A stretch of 64,000 bases of DNA, from NCBI GenBank assembly GCA_000380225.1, contig KB904821.1:5058221-5122220 (forward strand), given 5' to 3'. The first letter of the stretch is position 1, and the number at the start of each line of letters is the position of its first letter. The translations under genes and the position numbers were made by a program. The DNA is from a filamentous cyanobacterium ESFC-1 (lineage in GTDB: Bacteria > Cyanobacteriota > Cyanobacteriia > Cyanobacteriales > Spirulinaceae). Shown here in pieces: positions 18,205-27,680 of the stretch. Below the pieces are notes generated by a model. That model saw only the letters and a list, made by a program, of their open reading frames with translations. It was not told the DNA's origin and ran no database searches.

Positions 18205-19347
18205 TTATTGAGACTGTAAAACTCGAAAAGACTGAGCTTTTAAGTTTGCGGTTAAAAGTAAAGGATAAAAATAAAAAAGTGGTGCTAAAGACTGCTTAAA
18301 TCGTAGTGCTGAACCAGGATTTAATATCCCTAATGGATAATGTGCCAGCAACCCAATGATAACCGCTGGAATAAAACCAAAAATGACTAACATTCTTAGT
18401 CTGGAATTTGATTTAACAATTGAAATCATATTAATGATATTAAAAAATACTAAAAATAGAGAAATCACCCCTTCAAAAAATACAGGTATAAATATAGGTC
18501 TTTGCAATGTTTCTTTCAAAGTAGGGCCAATGATTGAAACAGGAATACCCCACCATAAATTACAGAAAAAGTCGCTCACACTGTACCAAGCAATATCCCA
18601 TCGATTAGTATTTGAATTAACAAAACCAAAAACTTGATTTCTACTCAATTCTATAATACTTAATAAACTATCTCGCCATAAGTTCTGTGTAATGTATAAA
18701 ATGAACAGTGTTACACAAGTTAAATACAAAAACATGAAAATACTAGCGTCTAGCTTAAATTTTAGTATTTCATATAATCTAGCTTTATAGATAAAAAGTG
18801 TAACAAAAATCAAAAAAAGATATGCAATTAAGTAGTTGGGTCGCATCAATAAACTAATCAAAAAACCAAGACAAAACTCAAGCAGACTACCTTTCTGTTT
18901 CAAAGCTACATCAACACTAAATTTAATCAAAAGAAAAAAAGCTGGAATAACCAGTGCTTCTTTACTTGCCGATCCGCTATAAACAAGAAAATGGGGTAGT
19001 AAAAACGCTGACCAAAACAGCGTTTTATTCACAAACTTATAATATTGGCTAAATAAATAACTAATAAGAATAGCATTAACAATAGATATAAAAATATGAG
19101 ATTGAATTTCATTCAAAAAAAGACGTATGAATGAAAATACTAAATCTGTAAATAAAGTTCGATCTAAAAAACTTTGTAAAGTTGGACTAAAAGATGCAGA
19201 TAAGTAACGAGTAGAGTCTCCTAATCCACTAACCATTCTTTGGTAAACAAATACCGCAAATAAAGAAGCAATAATTTTTATAAAAATTAGTTTTAAGAGA
19301 AAGGGATAATGAAATTTATTATGTAGTAATTTTATTTTAATAGTCAT
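18205..19347 (-). CDS. Polytopic membrane protein, candidate Wzy polymerase
   Basis: A 380-residue, very hydrophobic, AT-rich protein with about nine to ten membrane segments by eye. GLGDSTRYL near residue 41, SGSASKEALVIPAFF near 128 and the C-terminal LGILNPGSALRFKQ recur in proteins of unknown structure found at the Wzy position of polysaccharide loci. Since Wzx is at 36394-37923, a Wzy is expected somewhere, and this protein and the ligase-like 9110-11422 protein are the two candidates. It lies convergent to the GT4 gene, without close operon partners. Function by context only. Confidence 0.6.
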   Translation of the reverse strand: MTIKIKLLHNKFHYPFLLKLIFIKIIASLFAVFVYQRMVSGLGDSTRYLSASFSPTLQSFLDRTLFTDLVFSFIRLFLNEIQSHIFISIVNAILISYLFSQYYKFVNKTLFWSAFLLPHFLVYSGSASKEALVIPAFFLLIKFSVDVALKQKGSLLEFCLGFLISLLMRPNYLIAYLFLIFVTLFIYKARLYEILKFKLDASIFMFLYLTCVTLFILYITQNLWRDSLLSIIELSRNQVFGFVNSNTNRWDIAWYSVSDFFCNLWWGIPVSIIGPTLKETLQRPIFIPVFFEGVISLFLVFFNIINMISIVKSNSRLRMLVIFGFIPAVIIGLLAHYPLGILNPGSALRFKQSLAPLFYFYPLLLTANLKAQSFRVLQSQ

Positions 19348-19652
19348 ATAGATAGAGAGTTAATATAATTCTTGTTGTAACCACGGTCACCTAGGAGAAC
19401 AACCTTCACACCAGCGGACAGTCACTGCTAAGAATACTGACTTTCCTCCCTTATACTCCTCTTGCTTCAAACTTAGGTATAGCGTAACTTATAGCCTCCA
19501 CGTAGTAGCTTTTATCCGTCAATCAGGAAGGAATATTATGCTATTTTATTCACCACTATAATGCAGTCGTTAATACTACCTAGTACATTAGATCACTACA
19601 TCTATACCACTACCTTAAATATTGAGCAAGCCCTAGCTTTATTATTTGCCGA
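19348..19652. other. Non-coding stretch with a possible frameshifted coding relic
   Basis: This 305-base gap holds no intact gene. Reading on the minus strand from about 19510 to 19360, three successive frames give protein-like pieces: SYAIPKFEARGV then a stop, KSVFLAVTV, and VKVVLLGDRGYNKNY. The last piece resembles the catalytic-aspartate region of DDE transposases (V.LL.DRG), so this may be the decayed end of an insertion sequence, but the similarity is short. I found no terminal inverted repeats. The far end (19560-19650) shows nothing I recognise. Confidence 0.3.
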
Positions 19653-20591
19653 TTACCAATTGTCTTGCGTAGAGGCGGGTTTATGAGCTATGAAAGTAAA
19701 GGCCCCAGTAGTATTTCGGATTCGCGTTTCTTCTGTAGCTTTTTTTGAAATAACACTACCCAATCTCCACCAAATTTTGTGCATGATTTGTATAGGCATT
19801 ATACAAGGTATTGAAAACATGTGGGGCATTTTAGGAAATAGCCCCATACGTGCCTGTGCTATCAGAACCGACCAGCGATCACTTGGGCAAATTTTTTCAA
19901 TTCTGAATCCACCCTCTTGTAATGAATTATACGTTCCCAAATGTGTGTGATGATAAAAACTATCCCCATGAAATGGTTCAAGAAAAGCTACTGTTCCTAT
20001 GAATATACCATTAGGTTCTAAGACTCTATATGCTTCCTGCATTGCAACAAAAGGAAATCTAATATGCTCAAGAACAGCAACAGATAGTATAAACTCAAAA
20101 CTTCTATCTTTGAATGGTAGAGCATGAGCATCACCAAGTATTGAAGCTTCATTAGAGTCATAATCTAAACCTACATATTTGAATCCTGCATATTCACAAA
20201 CATTTCTATGCACCATATTGCCACAACCAAGATCTAACATTAAGCTATTATCTGTCTTTGCCTTTGGAAAATGACTCATAATCTCCCTTGATAGGTGATG
20301 AGGAACATATTGCTTAGAGAAATCTACATGAGGATTACTTTCCTCTTTTAATGGATGAAAATCGAAACCTGATTTTGGTAACAGCGATGTTCCTAATAAA
20401 AAATCATACTGATATTTTTTGGGTTGCTGGAGCCTCAAATCTATAGCTCCTGATTTGGTATAACCGTAATGTGATTGGCAGCTAGTACAGGTTACATTTT
20501 GATTCGAACCATGTAGTGATGCTCCACAATGTGGACACGCTATGATTTTCCAGACATCATCTGAAATTCTACCATTCATGACTTTCTCCAT
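19653..20591 (-). CDS. Methyltransferase with N-terminal zinc ribbon
   Basis: A 312-residue protein. Residues about 18-40 hold two C-x2-C pairs (CPHCGAS and CTSCQSH), the zinc ribbon seen in front of some class I methyltransferases (Trm112-like). SAM motif I is MLDLGCGNMVHRNV near residue 117, followed by YVGLDYDSNEASILGDAHAL, FILSVAVLEHIRFP and VLEPNGIFIGTVAF, all usual for Methyltransf_11. It is 41 bases downstream of the glycosyltransferase at 20633-21718 on the same strand. A sugar or lipid-carrier-linked intermediate is a likely substrate, by context. Confidence 0.82.
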   Translation of the reverse strand: MEKVMNGRISDDVWKIIACPHCGASLHGSNQNVTCTSCQSHYGYTKSGAIDLRLQQPKKYQYDFLLGTSLLPKSGFDFHPLKEESNPHVDFSKQYVPHHLSREIMSHFPKAKTDNSLMLDLGCGNMVHRNVCEYAGFKYVGLDYDSNEASILGDAHALPFKDRSFEFILSVAVLEHIRFPFVAMQEAYRVLEPNGIFIGTVAFLEPFHGDSFYHHTHLGTYNSLQEGGFRIEKICPSDRWSVLIAQARMGLFPKMPHMFSIPCIMPIQIMHKIWWRLGSVISKKATEETRIRNTTGAFTFIAHKPASTQDNW

Positions 20592-20632
20592 GTTTGTTTA
20601 TAGTTACCTAATTTTAAATTATATACATATTT

Positions 20633-21718
20633 TTAAGAGTCAACATATTTTTCTAAAGACTGATTGAGTTTAGCTAACAGTATCGTTTTGCTAATAAATG
20701 GTTCGCTGGCTTTGCGAACTTCATTTTTACTTATATCTCTCATTTTGTGTGCAAAACTTATGATTTTAGAAAAACAGGCATCTCCCTGAAAAAAGAAGGG
20801 AAAATTTTGAGGCAAGCCAGAGTCAATATAATTTCCATATACTGGTAATCCTAGATATAAATATTCTCGTGTTTTGAGAGGACAGGCTTCATACATATTC
20901 TTTCGGATTAAAGCCAAAGAGGTAATACCTAGCCAAGCACGACTACTAAGCTCAAAAATTTCTGTTGAACTCAAATGTCCATGAAAAACAAGGCGGTCAT
21001 CCTTAGCACCCTGAAGTTTTAGCAATTTCGATACATTACCAACAATATGAACAATACAATCTTCACAGTTGTTTTGCATTGTATCAATTAGGAGGTCTAA
21101 ACCATGCCATCGTGAAAACCAACTCGCCACAAAAAGGAGTTCAATTTTTTGAGTACGCCAATCAATTAAAAGATTATAATTCCGTTTTAAAAATATACCA
21201 TTTGGATAAACAAAAGTAGGCTTATATCTCTTTTTTTGATCTAGACGCTGTACTTCGTAATCTATAATTTCTTTCGTTACAGCAACAATCCCCTTAGCTT
21301 TTTGTAAAGATTGTGTGCCAATAAACTGTTCTAATAATGCTCGACAATTACCCAAGATTGAATGATCAGATAATTCATAAATTTCTAAAGTATGATGCAC
21401 GGTTATAATATTATTAAACTGATCTAGTAAGGCTTTTTCCCAAGGATCATGCACTGAGTGGCGAAGTAAAACTAGATCATATTTATGAATTTTTCGTTTT
21501 AGCCACTGATATGAAAATGCACGGAGTGTGTAGTATTGAAGTAATAAATTAGAGTTTTTTGGAGAATAGATCACTATGGGTGATTGTATATCTTTAGGAG
21601 TTATTAGATTCACTGTCCAATCAAGTCCTAACTCCTTTGTAGCTAATTGTTCCCACTCCATCTGATAAACTACACCAATTGAGGGAGATAAGGATATTGC
21701 AAGGTGTAAAACTTTCAT
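20633..21718 (-). CDS. Glycosyltransferase (GT-B, GT4-like)
   Basis: A 361-residue protein with the outline of a GT-B glycosyltransferase. The N-terminus (KVLHLAISLSPSIGVVYQME) is a beta strand and loop; IITVHHTLEIYEL and GIVAVTKEIIDY correspond to the end of the acceptor domain, and LLFVASWFSRWHGLDLLID near 190 to the start of the donor domain. The C-terminal acidic motif is weaker than in the other GT4 enzymes here (YEACPLKTREYLYLGLPVYG), so the family placement is less firm. It is AT-rich, lacks HIP1 sites and forms a unit with the zinc-ribbon methyltransferase. Confidence 0.72.
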   Translation of the reverse strand: MKVLHLAISLSPSIGVVYQMEWEQLATKELGLDWTVNLITPKDIQSPIVIYSPKNSNLLLQYYTLRAFSYQWLKRKIHKYDLVLLRHSVHDPWEKALLDQFNNIITVHHTLEIYELSDHSILGNCRALLEQFIGTQSLQKAKGIVAVTKEIIDYEVQRLDQKKRYKPTFVYPNGIFLKRNYNLLIDWRTQKIELLFVASWFSRWHGLDLLIDTMQNNCEDCIVHIVGNVSKLLKLQGAKDDRLVFHGHLSSTEIFELSSRAWLGITSLALIRKNMYEACPLKTREYLYLGLPVYGNYIDSGLPQNFPFFFQGDACFSKIISFAHKMRDISKNEVRKASEPFISKTILLAKLNQSLEKYVDS

Positions 21719-22015
21719 CTGTATTAAGTAAACTCAAATCACTGTACTATTATTAACATTTTTACAGATCAAGTCCGGTAGAACCCCAATTCATAAAGAT
21801 GATACTTGCAGGGTAAACATATCTCAAAACAATAGTCTCCTTTATTCTGGCTACACCGTTTTTTTGGTACTTTTGTCTGTATCTACAATCAATGTTAGTT
21901 TTTTATAAAAATGTCGCACCTATCTTACTATATTAGGAGCTTTTATTTCCAACTTTTTCCTAACATTCAACACTTCTGGTCTGTATCATAGTCAGACAAA
22001 CAAAATTAGATGCGT
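21719..22015. other. AT-rich intergenic stretch without recognisable features
   Basis: About 297 bases between the deacetylase stop and the glycosyltransferase start, both on the minus strand. No open frame with protein-like content and no repeat is visible. It probably holds the promoter for the glycosyltransferase-methyltransferase pair, but I could not place its boxes. Confidence 0.4.
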
Positions 22016-23422
22016 TTACCCTGATAATACTTGCTCGTATATGGCAATTTCTCTTGAGTCTAGAAATCTGCTATTATGCCACAATAAAGTAAAATCACCA
22101 TTAAATAAATTACACCATTGTTTATATGTAGATATTATTTGCAAAGCTTTATTATCCTCTAATCCACAATTCATGTAGCGTTTATCGATAACAGTGCATT
22201 CCATAACAATGAGAGGACGTTCTCGCAATTTTAACGTTTTTTGGCTTTTAACATCAAAAACAGGAAACTCATAACACACGCCACAACGAAAACCTGCTAC
22301 ATCAGCAAAAGACAGTGTTGTATCATAATCTAATCCAGCATTTTCCCAGTTTTGAAATGTGGTAGGGGTTTCCCAACGGAGGAAGTGTTGGCGTCCTCCC
22401 CACTGGTGTTGCTTAATTCCTTCTTCTTCACAAACTTGTTTTAAGATTTCAAATTCTTTTTGGGTTTGCTTGGAGTCTTGATAAGTGTTGTAGCTAGTAT
22501 GTAATCCTATTTCGTGACTATGTTTGTGAATTTTTCGCAGGAGTTGGCGAATTAAGGGATGCTTAATGCTGTAAATACCGTCAATTGCTCCAGCACTATG
22601 GTCTGTGATGAAATAAAAGGCACTTTTGAGGTTATGTTTTTCACTGATATCCATAATCATATCAAAGGTGTTATATGGGTCTGCTTCAACTTTTCCACCC
22701 TTGACCTGTAACCAGCGTTTAGCAGTTTCAACCGCCTTTAGAGGTTGGCGACGTTTTATAATATCTCCAGCACCTTGTCTAGCTAAATCGCTAATTCCTG
22801 TAAAGGCATATCTAAAAGGTTCATCAACATCGTGGCTAACATGGATCTGAAATTGGCGAGTTTTTCGTCTTAGTCTAGGCCATAATTTTTTGAGACAGCC
22901 CCACAGAATTTCGAGATACTCGTTAATAATAGGACGGTCTAGAAAATTTTCTTGATAGGCTAAGGATGCCGTAGCAGGAAAGCGATCGTGTTGGTCTCGT
23001 TCTAATCTTACTACTTCTTCGTAGCGAGTGAGCATAAAGAACGAAGAACCAAAAATATCAAGACCTAAATAAATTTGCTTTTCAGAACTAAGGAAAAAGT
23101 TTTTATTATTGGGGTCATCCCCATAAATGACAGGAATTCGCGGACTGACTGTTATAATGGATCGTAGGTTAGTGTTGAGATTCCAAACTGGCAATGGTTG
23201 TTTAGGAAGAGAAGAAGGCTGTAGCCATTGTTCTATAGGTGTTTTAAATAGACCATCTGCTATTATAAGTCTTTTATAATTATCATTTTTCACAAAAATT
23301 TGTGAGTCTTGGCGGTCTAAACATTGAACTTGAATATCCAAACCCAAAAACTCTCTGAGCATTACTGAAAGAATGTAGTGGCGTTCAATTTCATAGTTAT
23401 TAGGGATTTCAATTGTAATCAT
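22016..23422 (-). CDS. Polysaccharide deacetylase family protein
   Basis: A 468-residue protein with a C-terminal NodB-like (carbohydrate esterase 4) domain. The metal-binding aspartates appear in HVSHDVDEPF near residue 195 and the histidine motif in HEIGLHTSYNTY near 308; WGGRQHFLRWETP and GLDYDTTLSFADVAG complete the family pattern. The N-terminal 170 residues form a separate domain found with this deacetylase type in capsule loci, with DIFGSSFFMLTRYEEV. No signal peptide is present, so the enzyme probably acts in the cytoplasm on a lipid-linked or nucleotide sugar, removing an N- or O-acetyl group. It is 55 bases downstream of the methyltransferase at 23478-24368. Confidence 0.85.
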   Translation of the reverse strand: MITIEIPNNYEIERHYILSVMLREFLGLDIQVQCLDRQDSQIFVKNDNYKRLIIADGLFKTPIEQWLQPSSLPKQPLPVWNLNTNLRSIITVSPRIPVIYGDDPNNKNFFLSSEKQIYLGLDIFGSSFFMLTRYEEVVRLERDQHDRFPATASLAYQENFLDRPIINEYLEILWGCLKKLWPRLRRKTRQFQIHVSHDVDEPFRYAFTGISDLARQGAGDIIKRRQPLKAVETAKRWLQVKGGKVEADPYNTFDMIMDISEKHNLKSAFYFITDHSAGAIDGIYSIKHPLIRQLLRKIHKHSHEIGLHTSYNTYQDSKQTQKEFEILKQVCEEEGIKQHQWGGRQHFLRWETPTTFQNWENAGLDYDTTLSFADVAGFRCGVCYEFPVFDVKSQKTLKLRERPLIVMECTVIDKRYMNCGLEDNKALQIISTYKQWCNLFNGDFTLLWHNSRFLDSREIAIYEQVLSG

Positions 23423-23477
23423 TTACGCAAACTATTTAAACGATTTATAAGCGCGCTATAAGTAAATAAGGAAAAAT

Positions 23478-24368
23478 TTAATCCTTTTTAAAAGCAAGTG
23501 CTATGTTATGGTGCATCCGTTCTTGCTCTGAAGTTCCCGCAAATATTTTCTGGGTGTAGAAACGAGCTATAATCTGGGAAGCAGGATGCATTTTGAGATT
23601 CCAAGGATAACTTCCATCATTCCATTCTGACAATAACCTAAAACCCGACTTTTTGGCAGTTTCTAGTATATATTTTTTCGTATATTGCCGTAAATAAGTA
23701 TAATCCATGAACATACCTAAAGCACAAACGCCCCGAGATGCCGGACTAAAGCTTACATAAAGTATTCCATTTTGGTTCATCACTTTAAAACAATCTTCAA
23801 AAAAATTTTGTATATTTTCACAGAATCCTATTGCATATCGAACAAAAACTATATCAAATTGTGAGTTTTCAAAAAGCGAATCCAGATGATCTACCTGAAA
23901 ATCATACTTATAGGACTCGATACCCAATTTCTCTTTCATTGCAGATGCCACTTCTGAGGCAAAAGCAGTTACGACAACACGACTAGCTACTTGACTGGCA
24001 TCTACCCCAAAAAAACCTGGCTCTCCACTAATATCCAAAATACTCGTGTTTTTGAGAGAAATGTTAATATCTTGAGTCAATCTATCATTAATAATGGCAA
24101 ATTGATTTAGCCATTTACCTTGATTTCCAGCTTCTATAATTTCAGTATAATATTTATAACAGTCTACCCCATAAGGTTGTTTAGATAAAAGCTTATGCAA
24201 GCGCATTCCATTAGGAAGTTTAGCAAGAATAGGGCTGAAAAAATTGATAAAATTTTCTAAAGGATAATTATCTTTTAATATCCTTGTATAGTTGCCAGTA
24301 TGAACATCTTGTTGCCAATAGCTTTTATAAGTGTCGATACTAATATACTTTTCCTGTTGAGAAGTCAT
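23478..24368 (-). CDS. SAM-dependent methyltransferase
   Basis: A 296-residue class I methyltransferase. Motif I is ILDISGEPGFFGVDA near residue 110, with an unusual ISGEPG loop in place of GxGxG; FDIVFVRYAIGFCENIQ and VMNQNGILYVSFSPA follow in the expected order. The N-terminal 100 residues are helical without known motif. It is the first gene of a unit with the deacetylase. HIP1 sites are absent and the gene is AT-rich like its neighbours. Substrate unknown; sugar methylation is the contextual guess. Confidence 0.75.
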   Translation of the reverse strand: MTSQQEKYISIDTYKSYWQQDVHTGNYTRILKDNYPLENFINFFSPILAKLPNGMRLHKLLSKQPYGVDCYKYYTEIIEAGNQGKWLNQFAIINDRLTQDINISLKNTSILDISGEPGFFGVDASQVASRVVVTAFASEVASAMKEKLGIESYKYDFQVDHLDSLFENSQFDIVFVRYAIGFCENIQNFFEDCFKVMNQNGILYVSFSPASRGVCALGMFMDYTYLRQYTKKYILETAKKSGFRLLSEWNDGSYPWNLKMHPASQIIARFYTQKIFAGTSEQERMHHNIALAFKKD

Positions 24369-24549
24369 TTTTTTCTACTACCTAGTAAATAATGGGTGAT
24401 ATGGATATATGTTTAGGGGATTGAAGTTCTATTTTATAAAAAAAATTATAAAAGAACGGGATAAAGGTTTATTAAATTTCTTTGAATCAACACTTAATAT
24501 GATTAGTTATATTTCCTCGAAAAGACAGGTTTTTAAAACAAATAGTGGG

Positions 24550-25899
24550 TCAAGAGTGAGATATTATTTGTTTTATAAAGTTTTTTAAGGTGTCAGAACT
24601 TTCAAACAATGCTGGTTTTCTCTTGCCTTTTATTAGTGTAGATTTTATCCAAGCTTCAATGGTTATTGGATCTAAAGAGATGGTTTCAGCAAGACCTATA
24701 GACCTTTCGTAATTATAGTATGTATTTGACTTTCCTCCTGGGTGAATTTCTGGATTTAATAAGCCTGTGTGTAGACCCATCCAGGCAGCTTCAGTTGTTG
24801 TATTGCTATGCCATGTAATATGAACATCCGCCCATTCTAATACTATGGGAAGAGGTACATCACTACATTGTTTCCATTCTACCATAGGGCTATCCCCAAA
24901 GGTTCTCGTTAAATAATTCTGAACCATTGATGATTCTGATCCACGAATTTGTGTTGGATGAAGTCTGAGTAACCAATTATATTTTGTTGATGTCTTTAAA
25001 ATAGTTTGTTCTAAGCAGCTAGGCATTACTCCATTCGGAACATACTTACTAGAATGTATTGCCATACCCCATTGAAGAGAAACGAGAATAGTAGGATTGT
25101 CATTAATCAAACGGGGCTGCTGTTTTAAAGATTCTTGTACTAAACTATCTTTAGAATTATTGGTTAAAAATCGCTGAAACCAAGGATGCCCTAGAATCTG
25201 GATAGAAATACCTTTTTTAGATGCCCATTTGTCAAGAGTTATCGCACTCATATTGTCCCAGCATAAAAACCCATTGGGCAAGTCATATACATCAGTATTT
25301 TCTCTGTGATTTTTGCCGTACCATTTTTGTTCATCAGAAATGGCACCATGTTGCATATCATACAAAGGGACTGACTGACTATGACAGGCTTGACAAAGGG
25401 ATGCTTCTGGTTGAATACTAATGACCACTTGTGGACGAGAAGAGATAAGAATTTTTCTCCATAAATTTTTTCTCTGTTCCTTTTTCCATTTTTCACTTTT
25501 TTCTTGGCCTTTGATGAATTTAACAATTTCAGCCTGGATCGCAATAGATAAACTTGCACGGTTGATAGCTACCGGTTGACCATAACTACGACATTTAGTA
25601 AGTCGAGAGAAATGGGCTGCTACAGACTGAGTGATTAAACCATTCTGTTTTAATAAATCTCCCAAACTATCTAGTAATTGAGAATAGGCTTGGTTTTGGT
25701 AAGTATATCCCCTATCATTGTCGTGGCAAACCAACAAAACGTCGCATTGGCTTAAAGAATCCCAATTATCAGAAGTAATACAGGAAAAAATAGCTTCTCC
25801 TAAAAGTCTTAGTCTTAGATTTAAGCGATACAATATAAGATTTGTTATATCTTGGAAGTTTAAAAAATCTAAAAATCGGAAACGTTTGCTAGTGTACAT
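24550..25899 (-). CDS. Putative surface-carbohydrate transferase, candidate nonulosonate transferase
   Basis: A 449-residue soluble protein with no hit I can name. The layout looks like a GT-B fold: an N-terminal half with VLLVCHDNDRGYTYQNQ and QVVISIQPEASLCQACH, then PLYDMQHGAISDEQKWY, and a C-terminal half with QILGHPWFQRF, LLRLHPTQIRG and HITWHSNTTTEAAWMGLH, where the S-N-T-T-T-E pattern recalls the donor pocket of polysialyltransferase- and CDP-glycerol-transferase-like enzymes. It is the last gene of the nonulosonate operon, 15 bases after the CMP-synthetase, the position where the transferase using the CMP-sugar is often found. Role by fold impression and location only. Confidence 0.5.
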   Translation of the reverse strand: MYTSKRFRFLDFLNFQDITNLILYRLNLRLRLLGEAIFSCITSDNWDSLSQCDVLLVCHDNDRGYTYQNQAYSQLLDSLGDLLKQNGLITQSVAAHFSRLTKCRSYGQPVAINRASLSIAIQAEIVKFIKGQEKSEKWKKEQRKNLWRKILISSRPQVVISIQPEASLCQACHSQSVPLYDMQHGAISDEQKWYGKNHRENTDVYDLPNGFLCWDNMSAITLDKWASKKGISIQILGHPWFQRFLTNNSKDSLVQESLKQQPRLINDNPTILVSLQWGMAIHSSKYVPNGVMPSCLEQTILKTSTKYNWLLRLHPTQIRGSESSMVQNYLTRTFGDSPMVEWKQCSDVPLPIVLEWADVHITWHSNTTTEAAWMGLHTGLLNPEIHPGGKSNTYYNYERSIGLAETISLDPITIEAWIKSTLIKGKRKPALFESSDTLKNFIKQIISHS

Positions 25900-25914
25900 T
25901 TATTGTTCAAATAT

Positions 25915-26607
25915 TTAAATTTTTATTGATTCTAAGAAAGTTTTGAATGTAAGAATATCTAATTCAGTATCTATGTCTAACGATCGCTCCCAAGGCATCA
26001 CATAAGCTAAGGTATCGTTACTCAAAAAAGATTTACTTTGCAGTAACCACTCAGAATCTGCCACATAAACCGCACCATTTAACTTATAAACCTTGGGTAA
26101 ATCTTGTCTTCTAGTAAAAGAATAGTTGGTTTCGATAAGTTGGTGCATGATTCCATCTGGACTGATGGTGTACATCCAGTAGGGATTTTCTGTAACTTCT
26201 GTGACTGAAACGCAAGCGTTAGCATTAAAAGCTAGACATTTTTCCAGACAAGCATCGATATCATCTACTGTCCGCAAGGGAGAAGTGGGTTGTAGTAAAA
26301 TGGCATAATCGTATTTGGGTAAAAGTTGCAGCGCGTGTAGGACAGAAGCTATTCCAGGAGTCTCATCTTGAGCTAACTCTATCGGACGCTTGAATGGAAC
26401 CTCACACCCCCATGCTTTAGTCACTTCAATAATCTCATCATCGTCTGATGAAAGAATCAGTCTATCTATATAGCGAGATTTTTTAGCTTCTTCAATCGTC
26501 CAAGCGATTAAGGGCTTACCTCCTATATATCTAATATTTTTGCGGGGTATTCCCTTGGAACCTCCCCTGGCTGGGATAATCGCCAAAACGGTTTTACCTT
26601 GAATCAT
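25915..26607 (-). CDS. neuA: Acylneuraminate (CMP-nonulosonate) cytidylyltransferase
   Basis: A 230-residue CMP-sialic/legionaminic acid synthetase (NeuA/LegF), which couples the nonulosonic acid to CTP. The N-terminal IIPARGGSKGIPRKNI is the CTP-binding signature, with GKPLIAWTIEEAKKS and LQPTSPLRTVDDID as further family motifs. It overlaps the stop of the preceding nucleotidyltransferase gene by four bases (ATGA), so translation is coupled. Whether the substrate is a neuraminic, legionaminic or formylated acid cannot be read from the sequence; the LegB/LegC genes in the same operon favour a legionaminic-type acid. Confidence 0.92.
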   Translation of the reverse strand: MIQGKTVLAIIPARGGSKGIPRKNIRYIGGKPLIAWTIEEAKKSRYIDRLILSSDDDEIIEVTKAWGCEVPFKRPIELAQDETPGIASVLHALQLLPKYDYAILLQPTSPLRTVDDIDACLEKCLAFNANACVSVTEVTENPYWMYTISPDGIMHQLIETNYSFTRRQDLPKVYKLNGAVYVADSEWLLQSKSFLSNDTLAYVMPWERSLDIDTELDILTFKTFLESIKI

Positions 26608-27659
26608 TCAATAATAGTTCCAGTTTGCTGATTCGCTTTTTCCAAGTCGCTCATTCTCCCAATATCAAGCCAATATTCTCTTAATGGATAAGCAGAAGTT
26701 GGTTTATTGGCAAAAATTAGATGTTCAAATAATGTGGGCATATCAAAGAAAGTGTTCTTAGGTATATATTCTAAAACTTCTGGGTTTAAGGTATAGATTC
26801 CTGCATTGACGAAGAAACGATGTAAAGGTTTCTCCTCGATCGCCTTAATTGTTGTACCATCTACCCGCACCACACCATAAGGTACTTGAAAATCATACTC
26901 GCGCACTGCCATCGTTGCCACAGCATCTTGTGCTTCATGGAAGTTTAGCAGACTATCAAAGCTCGTGCGGGTTAGTATATCCCCATTCATTACAATCATT
27001 GGGGTCGTAGGTCGTTCTGGCAATAGGGACAAGGCTCCAGCAGTGCCTAAACGCTCTTTTTCATGGATATAATTCAGGTGTACGCCCCACTTTTCACCCT
27101 CTCCAAAATAATCTTGAATCATTTCTGCCTTGTAGTTTACAGATAGAAATATCTGCTTAAAGCCTTGTTCCGCAAAGCTCTCAATAATAATTTCTAAAAT
27201 TGGCTTGCCCCCCACTTTTAACAGGGGCTTGGGACATTCTTTGGTTAGTGGTTGTAATCGCGTTCCCAACCCTCCGGCCATAAGAACAACCCAGTTAGGA
27301 CGTTCTACTGCACCAATGAGATCATCTAAAGTTGCTAAACCAACGACTCGGTTATTTTCATTAACAATTGGTAAATGGTGAATTACCTTACGGCGCATTA
27401 ATGCCAGTACATTTTTACGGGGCATAGAAGCCGGAACCGCTGTAGGTTGGGAATTCATAACTGTGGCAACACTGACTTGAAGATTTTTTCCTGCTAAAAT
27501 AGCGCGGCGGATATCGCCATCAGTCAAAATACCCGCTAAAGTTCGATCGGGGTTTGAGATCAATGCGACTTGAAGGGCTGAAGCGTCAATTTTCGCGATC
27601 GCCTCTCCCAATGATGTTTCCGGAGAAATAACGATATCTTGCCAATTAGCTTTAGTCAT
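26604..27659 (-). CDS. Sugar-1-phosphate nucleotidyltransferase with CBS domains (PtmE-like)
   Basis: A 351-residue protein. About residues 1-115 form a CBS pair (GILTDGDIRRAILAG, GLATLDDLIGAV); the rest is a nucleotidyltransferase with VVLMAGGLGTRLQPLTKECP near residue 127 and MPTLFEHLIFAN and EYWLDIGRMSD at the end. This CBS-plus-nucleotidyltransferase form is that of PtmE, which makes GDP-glucosamine for legionaminic acid in Campylobacter jejuni. Here it lies between the formyltransferase and neuA. It suggests that the precursor is made as a GDP-sugar, which is an inference; UDP-GlcNAc use by LegB remains possible. Confidence 0.85.
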   Translation of the reverse strand: MTKANWQDIVISPETSLGEAIAKIDASALQVALISNPDRTLAGILTDGDIRRAILAGKNLQVSVATVMNSQPTAVPASMPRKNVLALMRRKVIHHLPIVNENNRVVGLATLDDLIGAVERPNWVVLMAGGLGTRLQPLTKECPKPLLKVGGKPILEIIIESFAEQGFKQIFLSVNYKAEMIQDYFGEGEKWGVHLNYIHEKERLGTAGALSLLPERPTTPMIVMNGDILTRTSFDSLLNFHEAQDAVATMAVREYDFQVPYGVVRVDGTTIKAIEEKPLHRFFVNAGIYTLNPEVLEYIPKNTFFDMPTLFEHLIFANKPTSAYPLREYWLDIGRMSDLEKANQQTGTIIE

Positions 27660-27680
27660 AATTAATTTAAGATTCAGCCC

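Noticed and set aside
19562..19684. Plus-strand open frame of about 41 codons
   Set aside because: No motif or clear ribosome site, and the end overlaps the zinc-ribbon methyltransferase gene; probably chance.
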